From contig CAMFPD010000166.1 in assembly GCA_945971355.1 (NCBI GenBank), positions 1 to 5,115 on the forward strand: a DNA stretch of 5,115 nucleotides, read 5' to 3'. Below are positions 1 through 5,115 of the stretch, piece by piece. The notes under the pieces were generated by a model that ran no database searches, was not told where the DNA came from, and saw nothing but the letters and a program-made list of their open reading frames with translations. The stretch's first letter is position 1. Every line of letters begins with the position of its first letter. This DNA comes from an uncultured Lachnobacterium sp. GTDB taxonomy: Bacteria; Bacillota; Clostridia; Lachnospirales; Lachnospiraceae. A program made the translations under genes and the position numbers.

Positions 1-3000
1 ATTGGAACGCCTTTCCAAAGTGCTCTGTGAGCTCTGTTTGTAGAAAGGTAATCCATAACGTCCTCACGGAGAACATCAACATATTTATCATAGAAAATCT
101 CAGTATCTGCATTCCAATATGGATGCTCTGACTGCTGATCTGCTTCAAGCTCTTCCTTATCGAATGGAAGATTTACATAATCATTTGCAAGCTCAAGTGT
201 ATCCTCGATATCAATCTCGTTTGCTCCATCAAATACAGGAGTTGAAATATTGAATCCAAGGGCCTTAGCAGCAAGACTCAAATGAATTTCAAGGACCTGA
301 CCAATGTTCATTCGTGAAGGTACACCGAGTGGGTTCAATACGATGTCAAGTGGTCGTCCGTTTGGAAGGAATGGCATATCCTCAACTGGAAGAACACGTG
401 AAACTACACCCTTGTTACCATGACGTCCAGCCATCTTATCACCAACAGAAATCTTTCTCTTCTGTGCGATGTAAATACGAACTGACTGGTTAACTCCTGG
501 TGAAAGCTCATCGCCATTCTCTCTTGTAAATACTTTTGCATCAACAACGATTCCGTATGCACCATGTGGCACCTTTAATGAAGTATCACGAACTTCTCTT
601 GCCTTTTCACCGAAGATTGCACGCAAGAGACGCTCTTCTGCTGTAAGCTCTGTCTCTCCCTTAGGAGTAACCTTACCTACAAGAATATCTCCAGCACGAA
701 CCTCAGCACCAACACGGATAATTCCTCTCTCATCAAGATCCTTAAGAGCATCATCACCAACGCCAGGTACATCACGAGTAATTTCCTCTGGTCCAAGCTT
801 TGTATCACGAGCTTCTGTCTCGTATTCTTCAATATGAACAGATGTATAAACATCATACTCTACTAAACGCTCTGAAAGAAGTACAGCATCCTCGTAGTTG
901 TATCCTTCCCATGTCATGAAACCAATAAGTGGGTTCTTACCAAGAGCTAACTCACCCTGGCTTGTAGAAGGACCATCTGCGATAACCTCTCCAGCTTCAA
1001 CATGCTGTCCCTTGAATACGATAGGTCTCTGGTTATAGCAGTTTGACTGGTTAGAACGAGAGAATTTTGTAAGAATATACTCTCTCTTATTTCCGTCCTC
1101 TTCCTTGATAACAATTCTATTTGACTCTGAAGAAAGAACCTCTCCAGCAGCCTTTGCAACTACACAGACACCTGAGTCAACTGCAGCCTTTGCCTCGATA
1201 CCAGTTCCTACTGCAGGTGCTTCTGTAGTAAGAAGTGGAACTGCCTGGCGCTGCATGTTTGATCCCATGAGAGCTCGTGTAGGGTCATCATTCTGCAAGA
1301 ATGGGATAAGGGCTGTAGCAACTGAGAATACCATCTTAGGAGATACATCCATATAGTCGAATGCAGTCTTGTCATACTCCTGTGTCTCTTCTCTGTAACG
1401 ACCAGATACAGAATTACGAACAAAATGTCCCTCTGCATCAAGCTTCTCGTTAGCCTGAGCTACATGATAATTATCCTCTTCATCAGCTGTCATATAAACA
1501 ACTTCTTCTGTAACAATAGGATTCTTAGGGTCAGTCTTATCAATCTTACGATAAGGTGCCTCTACAAATCCATACTCATTTATACGTGCATAACAAGCCA
1601 ATGAGTTGATAAGACCGATGTTAGGTCCTTCAGGTGTCTCTACTGGACACATACGTCCATAGTGAGAGTAGTGTACGTCTCGAACCTCGAATCCGGCACG
1701 ATCTCTCGAGAGACCACCAGGTCCAAGTGCAGATAAACGTCTCTTATGAGTCAACTCACCAAGTGGGTTGTTCTGATCCATGAACTGTGAAAGCTGTGAA
1801 GAACCGAAGAACTCTTTAACAGCTGCAGTTACTGGCTTAATATTGATAAGACTCTGTGGAGAAATTCCCTCTAAGTCCTGTGTTGTCATTCTCTCACGAA
1901 CAACTCTCTCTAATCTTGAAAGTCCGATACGGTACTGATTCTGTAACAACTCACCAACGGCACGAATACGTCTGTTTCCTAAGTGGTCGATATCGTCATC
2001 ATGTCCGATTCCCCACTCAAGATGCATATTATAGTTGATAGATGCGAAGATATCCTCTTTTGTAATATGCTTTGGAATAAGGTCAGCCATATCTCTCTTG
2101 ATAGCCTCAATACGCTCCTCAAGAGTCTCGTTCTCCTCCATAATTCCTGCAAGAACTGGATAGTATACGAGTTCATTAATTCCAAGTTCTGCTGTATCAA
2201 GCTCAGGAATCCAAGTCTTGATATCTACCATCATAGATGAAAGAACTTTTACATTTCTTGTCTCTGTCTGAATCCATACAGCTGGAACGGCTGCATTCTG
2301 AATATTTTCTGCAAGCTCTCTTGAAACTACAGTTCCAGCAGAAGCCATAACCTCTCCTGTTGTTGGATCAATAACATCCTCTGCAAGAACCTGTCCACTG
2401 ATACGATTCTTTAAAGCTAATTTCTTGTTAAATTTGTAACGTCCAACCTTAGCCAGATCATATCTTCTTGGGTCGAAGAACATAGCTGTAATAAGGCTTT
2501 CTGCACTCTCAACTGAGAGAGGCTCACCCGGACGAATCTTTTTGTATAACTCTAATAAACCAGCTTCGAAGCTTCCCTGTGGCTCACGCTCTGTGATAGA
2601 AGGATCCTTGCCGAAAGAAGCCTGGATCTTTGGCTCATCACCGAACATATCAAGGATCTGCTGGTTTGTTCCTACTCCAAGTGCACGAAGAAGTACTGTG
2701 ATAGGTACTTTACGTGTTCTATCTACTCTTACATAAAAAACGTCATTGGAATCAGTCTCATACTCCAACCATGCTCCACGGTTAGGGATGACAGTACATG
2801 AATAAAGTGTCTTTCCAATCTTATCATGGGCAATTCCATAATAAATACCAGGAGAACGTACCAACTGGCTAACGATAACTCGCTCAGCACCATTGATAAC
2901 GAATGTACCTGTTTCTGTCATCAAAGGCAGATCACCCATGAAAATTTCATGCTCATTGATTTCATCTGTCTCTTTGTTATGAAGTCTTACTTTGACTTTT

Positions 3001-3287
3001 AAAGGTGCTGCGTATGTTGCATCTCTCTCTTTGCACTCAGGAATTGTATACTTAACATCATCTTCGCACAATGTAAAGTCTACAAAATCAAGGCTAAGCT
3101 TTCCACTATAATCCTCGATTGGAGAGATATCTGCAAAAGCTTCTTTAAGACCTTCGTCTAAAAACCACTGATAAGAATCCTTCTGGACCTCGATCAGGTT
3201 TGGCATCTGCAAAACCTCTTTTTGTCTTGAGTAACTCATACGCATGTTCTTTCCAGCAGCGACTGGACGTATTCTGTTTTTCTCCAT
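1..3287 (-). CDS. rpoB: DNA-directed RNA polymerase beta subunit, 3' end outside window
   Basis: The beta subunit of RNA polymerase pairs with beta-prime to form the catalytic centre in the cytoplasm. Translation from the ATG at 3287 gives 1095 uninterrupted residues. In order these show the N-terminal NLIEVQ..SYQWF segment (residues 30-42), INGAERV (131-137), and the rifampicin pocket SQLSQFMDQNNPL..ELTHKRRLSAL around residues 498-521. Then come the VETPEGPNIGLINSL block, GYNYEDA with acidic E799/D800, GDKMAGRHGNKGV (K951 and K959, matching E. coli K1065/K1073), NPLGVPSRMN and PVFDGA (1017-1022). Firmicutes beta subunits run to about 1200-1290 residues, so roughly 100-200 are missing. The E. 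coli SI2 insertion is absent, but an extra segment follows PVFDGA. An AGGTG ribosome binding site lies 8 bases upstream and no nearer in-frame alternative start is seen. rpoC would be expected next, outside the window. Confidence 0.98.
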   Translation of the reverse strand, partial: MEKNRIRPVAAGKNMRMSYSRQKEVLQMPNLIEVQKDSYQWFLDEGLKEAFADISPIEDYSGKLSLDFVDFTLCEDDVKYTIPECKERDATYAAPLKVKVRLHNKETDEINEHEIFMGDLPLMTETGTFVINGAERVIVSQLVRSPGIYYGIAHDKIGKTLYSCTVIPNRGAWLEYETDSNDVFYVRVDRTRKVPITVLLRALGVGTNQQILDMFGDEPKIQASFGKDPSITEREPQGSFEAGLLELYKKIRPGEPLSVESAESLITAMFFDPRRYDLAKVGRYKFNKKLALKNRISGQVLAEDVIDPTTGEVMASAGTVVSRELAENIQNAAVPAVWIQTETRNVKVLSSMMVDIKTWIPELDTAELGINELVYYPVLAGIMEENETLEERIEAIKRDMADLIPKHITKEDIFASINYNMHLEWGIGHDDDIDHLGNRRIRAVGELLQNQYRIGLSRLERVVRERMTTQDLEGISPQSLINIKPVTAAVKEFFGSSQLSQFMDQNNPLGELTHKRRLSALGPGGLSRDRAGFEVRDVHYSHYGRMCPVETPEGPNIGLINSLACYARINEYGFVEAPYRKIDKTDPKNPIVTEEVVYMTADEEDNYHVAQANEKLDAEGHFVRNSVSGRYREETQEYDKTAFDYMDVSPKMVFSVATALIPFLQNDDPTRALMGSNMQRQAVPLLTTEAPAVGTGIEAKAAVDSGVCVVAKAAGEVLSSESNRIVIKEEDGNKREYILTKFSRSNQSNCYNQRPIVFKGQHVEAGEVIADGPSTSQGELALGKNPLIGFMTWEGYNYEDAVLLSERLVEYDVYTSVHIEEYETEARDTKLGPEEITRDVPGVGDDALKDLDERGIIRVGAEVRAGDILVGKVTPKGETELTAEERLLRAIFGEKAREVRDTSLKVPHGAYGIVVDAKVFTRENGDELSPGVNQSVRIYIAQKRKISVGDKMAGRHGNKGVVSRVLPVEDMPFLPNGRPLDIVLNPLGVPSRMNIGQVLEIHLSLAAKALGFNISTPVFDGANEIDIEDTLELANDYVNLPFDKEELEADQQSEHPYWNADTEIFYDKYVDVLREDVMDYLSTNRAHRALWKGVP

Positions 3288-3295
3288 TGACGTTT

Positions 3296-3300
3296 CACCT
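3296..3300 (-). promoter_or_regulatory. Ribosome binding site of rpoB
   Basis: AGGTG lies 8 bases before the ATG at 3287 and fixes that start. It is weaker than the GGAGG-type sites of rplJ and rplL. A 7-bp hairpin sits 16 bases upstream of it. Confidence 0.75.
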
Positions 3301-3316
3301 CTCGTTTTTATTATTA

Positions 3317-3334
3317 ATCTAGAAAAATCTAGAT
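3317..3334 (-). other. Small hairpin just upstream of the rpoB ribosome binding site
   Basis: On the minus strand ATCTAGA, a TTTT loop and TCTAGAT form a perfect 7-bp stem. Its 5' arm shares three bases (3334-3332) with the 3' arm of the outer stem of the larger folded element upstream, so the two cannot both form completely. The stem is AU-rich, so its stability alone is modest. A role in translation control is inference. Confidence 0.5.
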
Positions 3335-3399
3335 GGTGTTGATTTCATTCCCACAACACTCAATATCTTGTGGATTTTCTCAACTGCATGAATTCCATC
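3332..3399 (-). ncRNA. Nested stem-loop in the rpoB 5' leader (putative cis-regulatory RNA)
   Basis: Three stems nest in order in the minus-strand RNA. P1 is GATGG (3399-3395) with CCATC (3336-3332). P2 is GTTGA (3384-3380) with TCAAC (3342-3338). P3 is CCACAA (3373-3368) with TTGTGG (3356-3351), closing an 11-base loop. The internal loop between P2 and P3 is purine-rich, GAAAAT facing GAATGAAA. I do not recognise it as a named leader family. The pairing was found by eye, without energy calculation or covariation, so it is a hypothesis. The position in an untranslated leader just before the ribosome binding site fits a control element. Confidence 0.4.
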
Positions 3400-3415
3400 A
3401 CATATTTTTAGTACT

Positions 3416-3440
3416 AAAAAACCTCTTGACAAGGTCTTTT
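3416..3440 (-). terminator. Terminator-like hairpin inside the rpoB leader (possible attenuator)
   Basis: AAAAGACCTT (3440-3431), a GTCAA loop and GAGGTTTTTT (3425-3416) form a 10-bp stem with two G-U pairs, and its 3' arm is itself a run of six T. This resembles an intrinsic terminator. It lies about 45 bases after the predicted rpoB transcription start and well before the gene, so it would act on transcripts heading into rpoB. The overlapping palindrome at 3405-3420 offers the T-run a competing partner. Because most of the U-run lies inside the stem, activity is uncertain. Confidence 0.4.
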
Positions 3441-3490
3441 CCTAAAAAAGAGTATGGAAATGCCTACTGCACCACAATAGTGCAACGTAT

Positions 3491-3519
3491 ACTATACAAC
3501 AAATTCAATTATTATGCAA
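3491..3519 (-). promoter_or_regulatory. Predicted rpoB promoter
   Basis: The -10 box TATAGT (3496-3491) is one base off consensus. It is 17 bases from a weaker -35 box TTGCAT (3519-3514). The 20 bases upstream are A/T-rich with two TCTAAAAT copies (3540-3525), suitable for an UP-like element. The predicted start is near 3483, giving a leader of about 195 bases. It lies between the rplL terminator and rpoB, so it would drive rpoB (and presumably rpoC) separately from rplJL. Confidence 0.65.
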
Positions 3520-3524
3520 GGGAA

Positions 3525-3554
3525 ATTTTAGAATTTTAGAAGAAATAATTTCAA
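3525..3554 (-). promoter_or_regulatory. Second, weaker promoter candidate for rpoB
   Basis: TTGAAA (3554-3549) and TAAAAT (3530-3525), each one base off consensus, are 18 bases apart. Transcription would start near 3518, overlapping the -35 box of the downstream promoter. This stretch is very AT-rich, so such matches arise easily by chance. Confidence 0.3.
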
Positions 3555-3600
3555 TATGATAATAAATACAGAAATAGCACTTTTATATATTAAAACATCA

Positions 3601-3628
3601 GAAAAGGGATTCTCTTATGAGAATCCCT
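3601..3628 (-). terminator. Rho-independent terminator after rplL
   Basis: AGGGATTCTC (3628-3619), an ATAA loop and GAGAATCCCT (3614-3605) form a perfect 10-bp stem followed by TTTTC. It starts 22 bases after the rplL stop codon. The T-run follows only in the minus direction, so it serves the rplJL transcript. The T-run is short, so some read-through into rpoB is possible, as is known for the E. coli rplL-rpoB junction. Confidence 0.88.
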
Positions 3629-3649
3629 GAATTGACATTGTAAGTTAAA

Positions 3650-4027
3650 TTACTTAAGAGTAACCTTAGCTCCCTCTGCCTCAAGTGCTGCCTTAGCTGC
3701 ATCTGCAGAAGCCTTGTCAGCTGCCTCTTTGATAACCTTTGGTGCGCCATCAACTGCTTCTTTAGCTTCCTTAAGTCCAAGACCTGTAAGCTCACGAACA
3801 ACTTTGATAACCTTAACCTTGTTTGGTCCTACTTCTGTAAGCTCGATATCAAACTCTGTCTTCTCCTCAGCTGCTCCAGCTGCGTCTCCACCTGCTGCTG
3901 CAACTACAACGCCTGCTGCTGCAGATACGCCGAACTCTTCTTCACAAGCTTTTACTAAATCATTTAACTCTAATACGCTTAACTCTTTGATAGCATCAAT
4001 AAACTCTGCTGTTGTTAACTTTGCCAT
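3650..4027 (-). CDS. rplL: 50S ribosomal protein L7/L12
   Basis: L12 forms dimers that bind L10 and make the flexible stalk that recruits and stimulates the translation GTPases (EF-Tu, EF-G, IF2, release factor 3). The protein has 125 residues, a normal length. Residues 1-33 form the helical dimerisation and L10-binding domain (MAKLTTAEFIDAIKELSVLE). Residues 35-55 are an Ala/Gly/Val-rich hinge, and 58-125 are the globular factor-binding domain with VIKVVR (73-78), GLGLKEAK (82-89) and a terminal lysine. An in-frame ATG at 4042 exists, but it overlaps the GGAGG ribosome binding site and would add only MEENK. The ATG at 4027, 8 bases after GGAGG, is the right start. The gene is 48 bases downstream of rplJ and co-transcribed with it. 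Confidence 0.98.
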   Translation of the reverse strand: MAKLTTAEFIDAIKELSVLELNDLVKACEEEFGVSAAAGVVVAAAGGDAAGAAEEKTEFDIELTEVGPNKVKVIKVVRELTGLGLKEAKEAVDGAPKVIKEAADKASADAAKAALEAEGAKVTLK

Positions 4028-4035
4028 TTTATTTT

Positions 4036-4040
4036 CCTCC
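4036..4040 (-). promoter_or_regulatory. Ribosome binding site of rplL
   Basis: GGAGG lies 8 bases upstream of the ATG at 4027. It also forms the last base of the upstream in-frame ATG at 4042, which rules that ATG out as the main start. A strong site fits the need for several L12 copies per L10. Confidence 0.9.
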
Positions 4041-4075
4041 ATTAAAATTTAATCAAAATATGTTTTGCTTCCAGA

Positions 4076-4657
4076 TTACTCAGCGTCTGCTGCTGGAGTT
4101 TCCTCTGTTGCTGGTGCTTCCTCAGCGGCTGAAGCCTCCTCTGCTGGAGCTGCATCTACTGCTGCATCTGCTGCACCACCATTCTCTGCGATCTGATTAA
4201 GAACGCGAGCAAGATTTGCGATAGGTGACTGTAAGCTTCCAAGTAATTTTGAAAGAAGTTCTTCTCTGCTTGGTACAGAAGCGATTGCTTTCATTCCATC
4301 TGCATCGTAGAATGTTCCCTCTACTACACCTGCTTTAATCTCAAGCTTTGGAGCTGTCTTAGCAAATTTTGCTAAGATTCTTGCAGGAGCTGTCGCATCA
4401 TCTGCTGAGATTGCGAAAGCGCTTGGTCCCTCAAGTACTTCTCTTAAGCCTTCAAATTCAGTTCCCTCTACTGCACGGCTTACTAATGTATTCTTGTATA
4501 CCTTGTAAGACACGCCAGCTTCTCTTAACTGTTTACGTAACTGAGTATCCTCTGCTACTGTAAGTCCACGGTAATCAACTACTACAACTGATGCTGCGTC
4601 CTTAATAGCTCCAGAAATCTCTTCTACGATAGGCTGTTTAAGTTCTACCTTTGCCAT
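4076..4657 (-). CDS. rplJ: 50S ribosomal protein L10 with acidic C-terminal tail
   Basis: L10 anchors the L12 dimers to the 23S rRNA at the base of the stalk and, with L12, represses its own operon in studied bacteria. Residues 1-130 match the family's globular domain: VVVDYRGL (24-31), LRKQLREAG (40-48), YKVYKNTL (51-58), EGPSAFAIS (76-84) and LEIKAGVVEG (105-114). Residues 131-159 (EELLSKLLGSLQSPIANLAR and on to the GG at 160-161) are the long L12-binding helix. The protein has 193 residues against about 166 in B. subtilis. The excess is a tail from 162 made of Ala, Glu, Asp and Pro with no basic residue. The ATG at 4657 follows AGGAGG by 10 bases. An L10 leader RNA and promoter precede it. 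Confidence 0.98.
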   Translation of the reverse strand: MAKVELKQPIVEEISGAIKDAASVVVVDYRGLTVAEDTQLRKQLREAGVSYKVYKNTLVSRAVEGTEFEGLREVLEGPSAFAISADDATAPARILAKFAKTAPKLEIKAGVVEGTFYDADGMKAIASVPSREELLSKLLGSLQSPIANLARVLNQIAENGGAADAAVDAAPAEEASAAEEAPATEETPAADAE

Positions 4658-4667
4658 GATTCATTTA

Positions 4668-4673
4668 CCTCCT
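4668..4673 (-). promoter_or_regulatory. Ribosome binding site of rplJ
   Basis: AGGAGG lies 10 bases upstream of the ATG at 4657. A nearer ATG at 4664 is only 3 bases away and out of frame, so it does not compete plausibly. Confidence 0.9.
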
Positions 4674-4708
4674 TTTAGATTTTCGCATAAAAGACATGAG
4701 GTATATTC

Positions 4709-4740
4709 AAAGAAACCCTCCTGCCTGTCGACAGAAGGGT
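4709..4740 (-). terminator. Attenuator terminator of the rplJL leader
   Basis: ACCCTTCTG (4740-4732) pairs with CAGGAGGGT (4723-4715) over 9 bp including one G-U, with an 8-base loop, and is followed by TTTCTTT. GAGGGG in the L10 leader (4781-4776) can pair instead with CCCTTC in the 5' arm (4739-4734), giving a simple antiterminator. Attenuation by L10-L12 binding is known for the B. subtilis rplJL leader. That it works here is inferred from the matching layout. Confidence 0.7.
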
Positions 4741-4840
4741 ACAAGTCAATCTCAAGATGTATCACATCTAAAAATCCCCTCGGTAGGTATCTAGTTACGG
4801 CTTCTCTGACGAGTGCCACCTACTGTCTTCGGCAATATGC
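4709..4840 (-). ncRNA. Ribosomal protein L10 leader RNA
   Basis: This cis-acting leader is the feedback target of the L10-L12 complex. Downstream of the promoter the RNA carries the conserved-looking GCCGAAGACAGTAGG and CCTACCGAGG segments. GTAGGT (4823-4818) pairs with ACCTAC (4788-4783). Stacked inside is GGC, A, CTC, GTCA loop, GAG, AA, GCC (4817-4799), a stem with an asymmetric internal loop. A small hairpin AGATGT/ACATCT (4769-4755) and the attenuator (4740-4709) follow. Recognition rests on recalled family features and the position directly before rplJ. The exact 5' end depends on the predicted start near 4840. Confidence 0.85.
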
Positions 4841-4846
4841 TTTGCT

Positions 4847-4875
4847 ATTATATCAAACTAATTTACGGATGTCAA
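4847..4875 (-). promoter_or_regulatory. Strong sigma-A-type promoter of rplJL
   Basis: A perfect -35 box TTGACA (4875-4870) and a perfect -10 box TATAAT (4852-4847) are exactly 17 bases apart. Transcription should start near 4840, immediately before the L10 leader. A small palindrome, GCAAAAGTTTTGC (4897-4885), lies 9 bases upstream of the -35 box; its role, if any, is unknown. Confidence 0.92.
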
Positions 4876-4936
4876 TTACTTTCCGCAAAACTTTTGCTTG
4901 GCGTTTGATAGGTCTGTTGATTAGTTTCTATATCTA

Positions 4937-4972
4937 TGAACAGTGCCCCTCCGTAGGAGGCTGCACCGTCCA
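4937..4972 (-). other. Strong hairpin directly after rplA
   Basis: TGGACGGTGC (4972-4963) pairs with GCACTGTTCA (4946-4937) over 10 bp with two G-U pairs. CCTCC/GGAGG then adds 5 bp above a small internal loop, closed by TAC. It starts 15 bases after the rplA stop. No T-run follows, so it is not a standard intrinsic terminator. It may protect or define the 3' end of the upstream message, or be a relative of the L10-binding site, with which it shares short sequence blocks in the same order. Confidence 0.6.
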
Positions 4973-4987
4973 ACCTACTATTTAAAA

Positions 4988-5115
4988 TTACTGAGTAATC
5001 TTAACTACGTTTAACTTAACGCCAGGTCCCATTGTAGATGTAAGAGTTGCACTCTTAATATACTGACCCTTTAAGCTAGCAGGTTTTGCTTTATTAATTG
5101 CACCCATAAGAGACT
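4988..5115 (-). CDS. rplA: 50S ribosomal protein L1, C-terminal end only
   Basis: L1 binds 23S rRNA to form the mobile stalk next to the E site and helps deacylated tRNA leave the ribosome. Only the last 41 codons and the stop are visible; the start lies outside the window. The visible end reads SLMGAINKAKPASLKGQYIK, followed by a segment containing LTSTMGPGVKLNV and ending in KITQ. The KPAS.KG.Y.K and TSTMGPGV blocks are the conserved L1 C terminus. The family is about 230 residues long, so roughly 190 are missing. rplK would be expected upstream. The 330-base gap to rplJ, with its own promoter, separates the two transcription units, although read-through is possible because no T-rich terminator follows rplA. 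Confidence 0.96.
   Translation of the reverse strand, partial: SLMGAINKAKPASLKGQYIKSATLTSTMGPGVKLNVVKITQ

Noticed and set aside
3461..3470. CAGTAGG in the rpoB leader, as in the L10 leader core
   Set aside because: A seven-base match without the partner CCTAC segment or the following GAGGGG is not enough to propose another L10-binding site.
3333..3539. Plus-strand open frame of 68 codons opposite the rpoB leader
   Set aside because: It is antisense to the predicted rpoB promoter and leader, has low-complexity AT-driven composition and no clear ribosome binding site.
3599..3628. Bidirectional reading of the rplL terminator
   Set aside because: The stem is symmetric, but only the minus direction has a T-run after it and there is no plus-strand gene to terminate.
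4028..4042. Upstream in-frame ATG for rplL adding MEENK
   Set aside because: This ATG overlaps the GGAGG ribosome binding site and has none of its own. L12 proteins start at the MAKLT position.
3714..4052. Plus-strand open frame of 112 codons opposite rplL
   Set aside because: The Ser/Ala/Pro-rich product is the expected reverse-complement shadow of the Ala/Glu-rich L12 gene.
4665..4697. Ten-codon minus-strand frame MSFMRKSKRR ending inside the rplJ ribosome binding site
   Set aside because: It could pass for a leader peptide, but no Shine-Dalgarno sequence lies at a suitable distance before its ATG.
4885..4897. Palindrome GCAAAAGTTTTGC upstream of the rplJ promoter as terminator or operator
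   Set aside because: It is short, has no T-run for a terminator on either strand, and matches no operator I recognise.
4656..4985. Plus-strand open frame of 109 codons
   Set aside because: It is antisense to the L10 leader, the rplJ promoter and the rplA hairpin. The protein is Ser/Arg/Thr-rich with no family resemblance, and no good ribosome binding site precedes it.

Overview
The window carries the end of the L1 gene, the L10/L12 stalk operon and most of the RNA polymerase beta-subunit gene, all on the minus strand. The order rplA - rplJ - rplL - rpoB is the classic bacterial ribosome/RNA polymerase cluster. Several features point to a Clostridia member, most likely Lachnospiraceae: Firmicutes-type protein sequences, an L10 leader RNA, strong AGGAGG-type ribosome binding sites, sigma-A-type promoters, moderately AT-rich DNA, and a beta subunit that lacks the large SI2 insertion of E. 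coli but has an insertion elsewhere. The genus cannot be fixed from this window.

Reading in the direction of transcription (high to low coordinates): 5115-4988 is the last 41 codons of rplA. 4987-4658 is a 330-base gap. It holds a strong hairpin just after rplA (4972-4937), a near-consensus promoter (4875-4847), and the L10 leader (about 4840-4709) ending in an attenuator-type terminator. rplJ (4657-4076) and rplL (4027-3650) follow 48 bases apart, then a rho-independent terminator (3628-3601). 3649-3288 is a 362-base gap with one good and one weaker promoter candidate, and a leader of about 195 bases that looks highly structured. rpoB starts at 3287 and runs off the window at base 1, with 1095 codons visible.

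The genes act together in gene expression. L10 holds dimers of L12 on the ribosome as the stalk that recruits translation factors, and L1 forms the opposite, E-site stalk. The L10-L12 complex is expected to feed back on its own leader RNA. The beta subunit is half of the RNA polymerase active centre. The terminator plus separate promoter before rpoB would let polymerase and stalk synthesis be set independently.

This is core housekeeping DNA. I see no mobile element, CRISPR array, tRNA, rRNA or defence gene, and no clearly new system. The points worth a second look are regulatory or lineage-specific: the structured rpoB leader, a shortened L10-leader look-alike behind rplA, an acidic repeat tail on L10, and a beta-subunit insertion. 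The plus strand shows only open frames antisense to these genes or their leaders.
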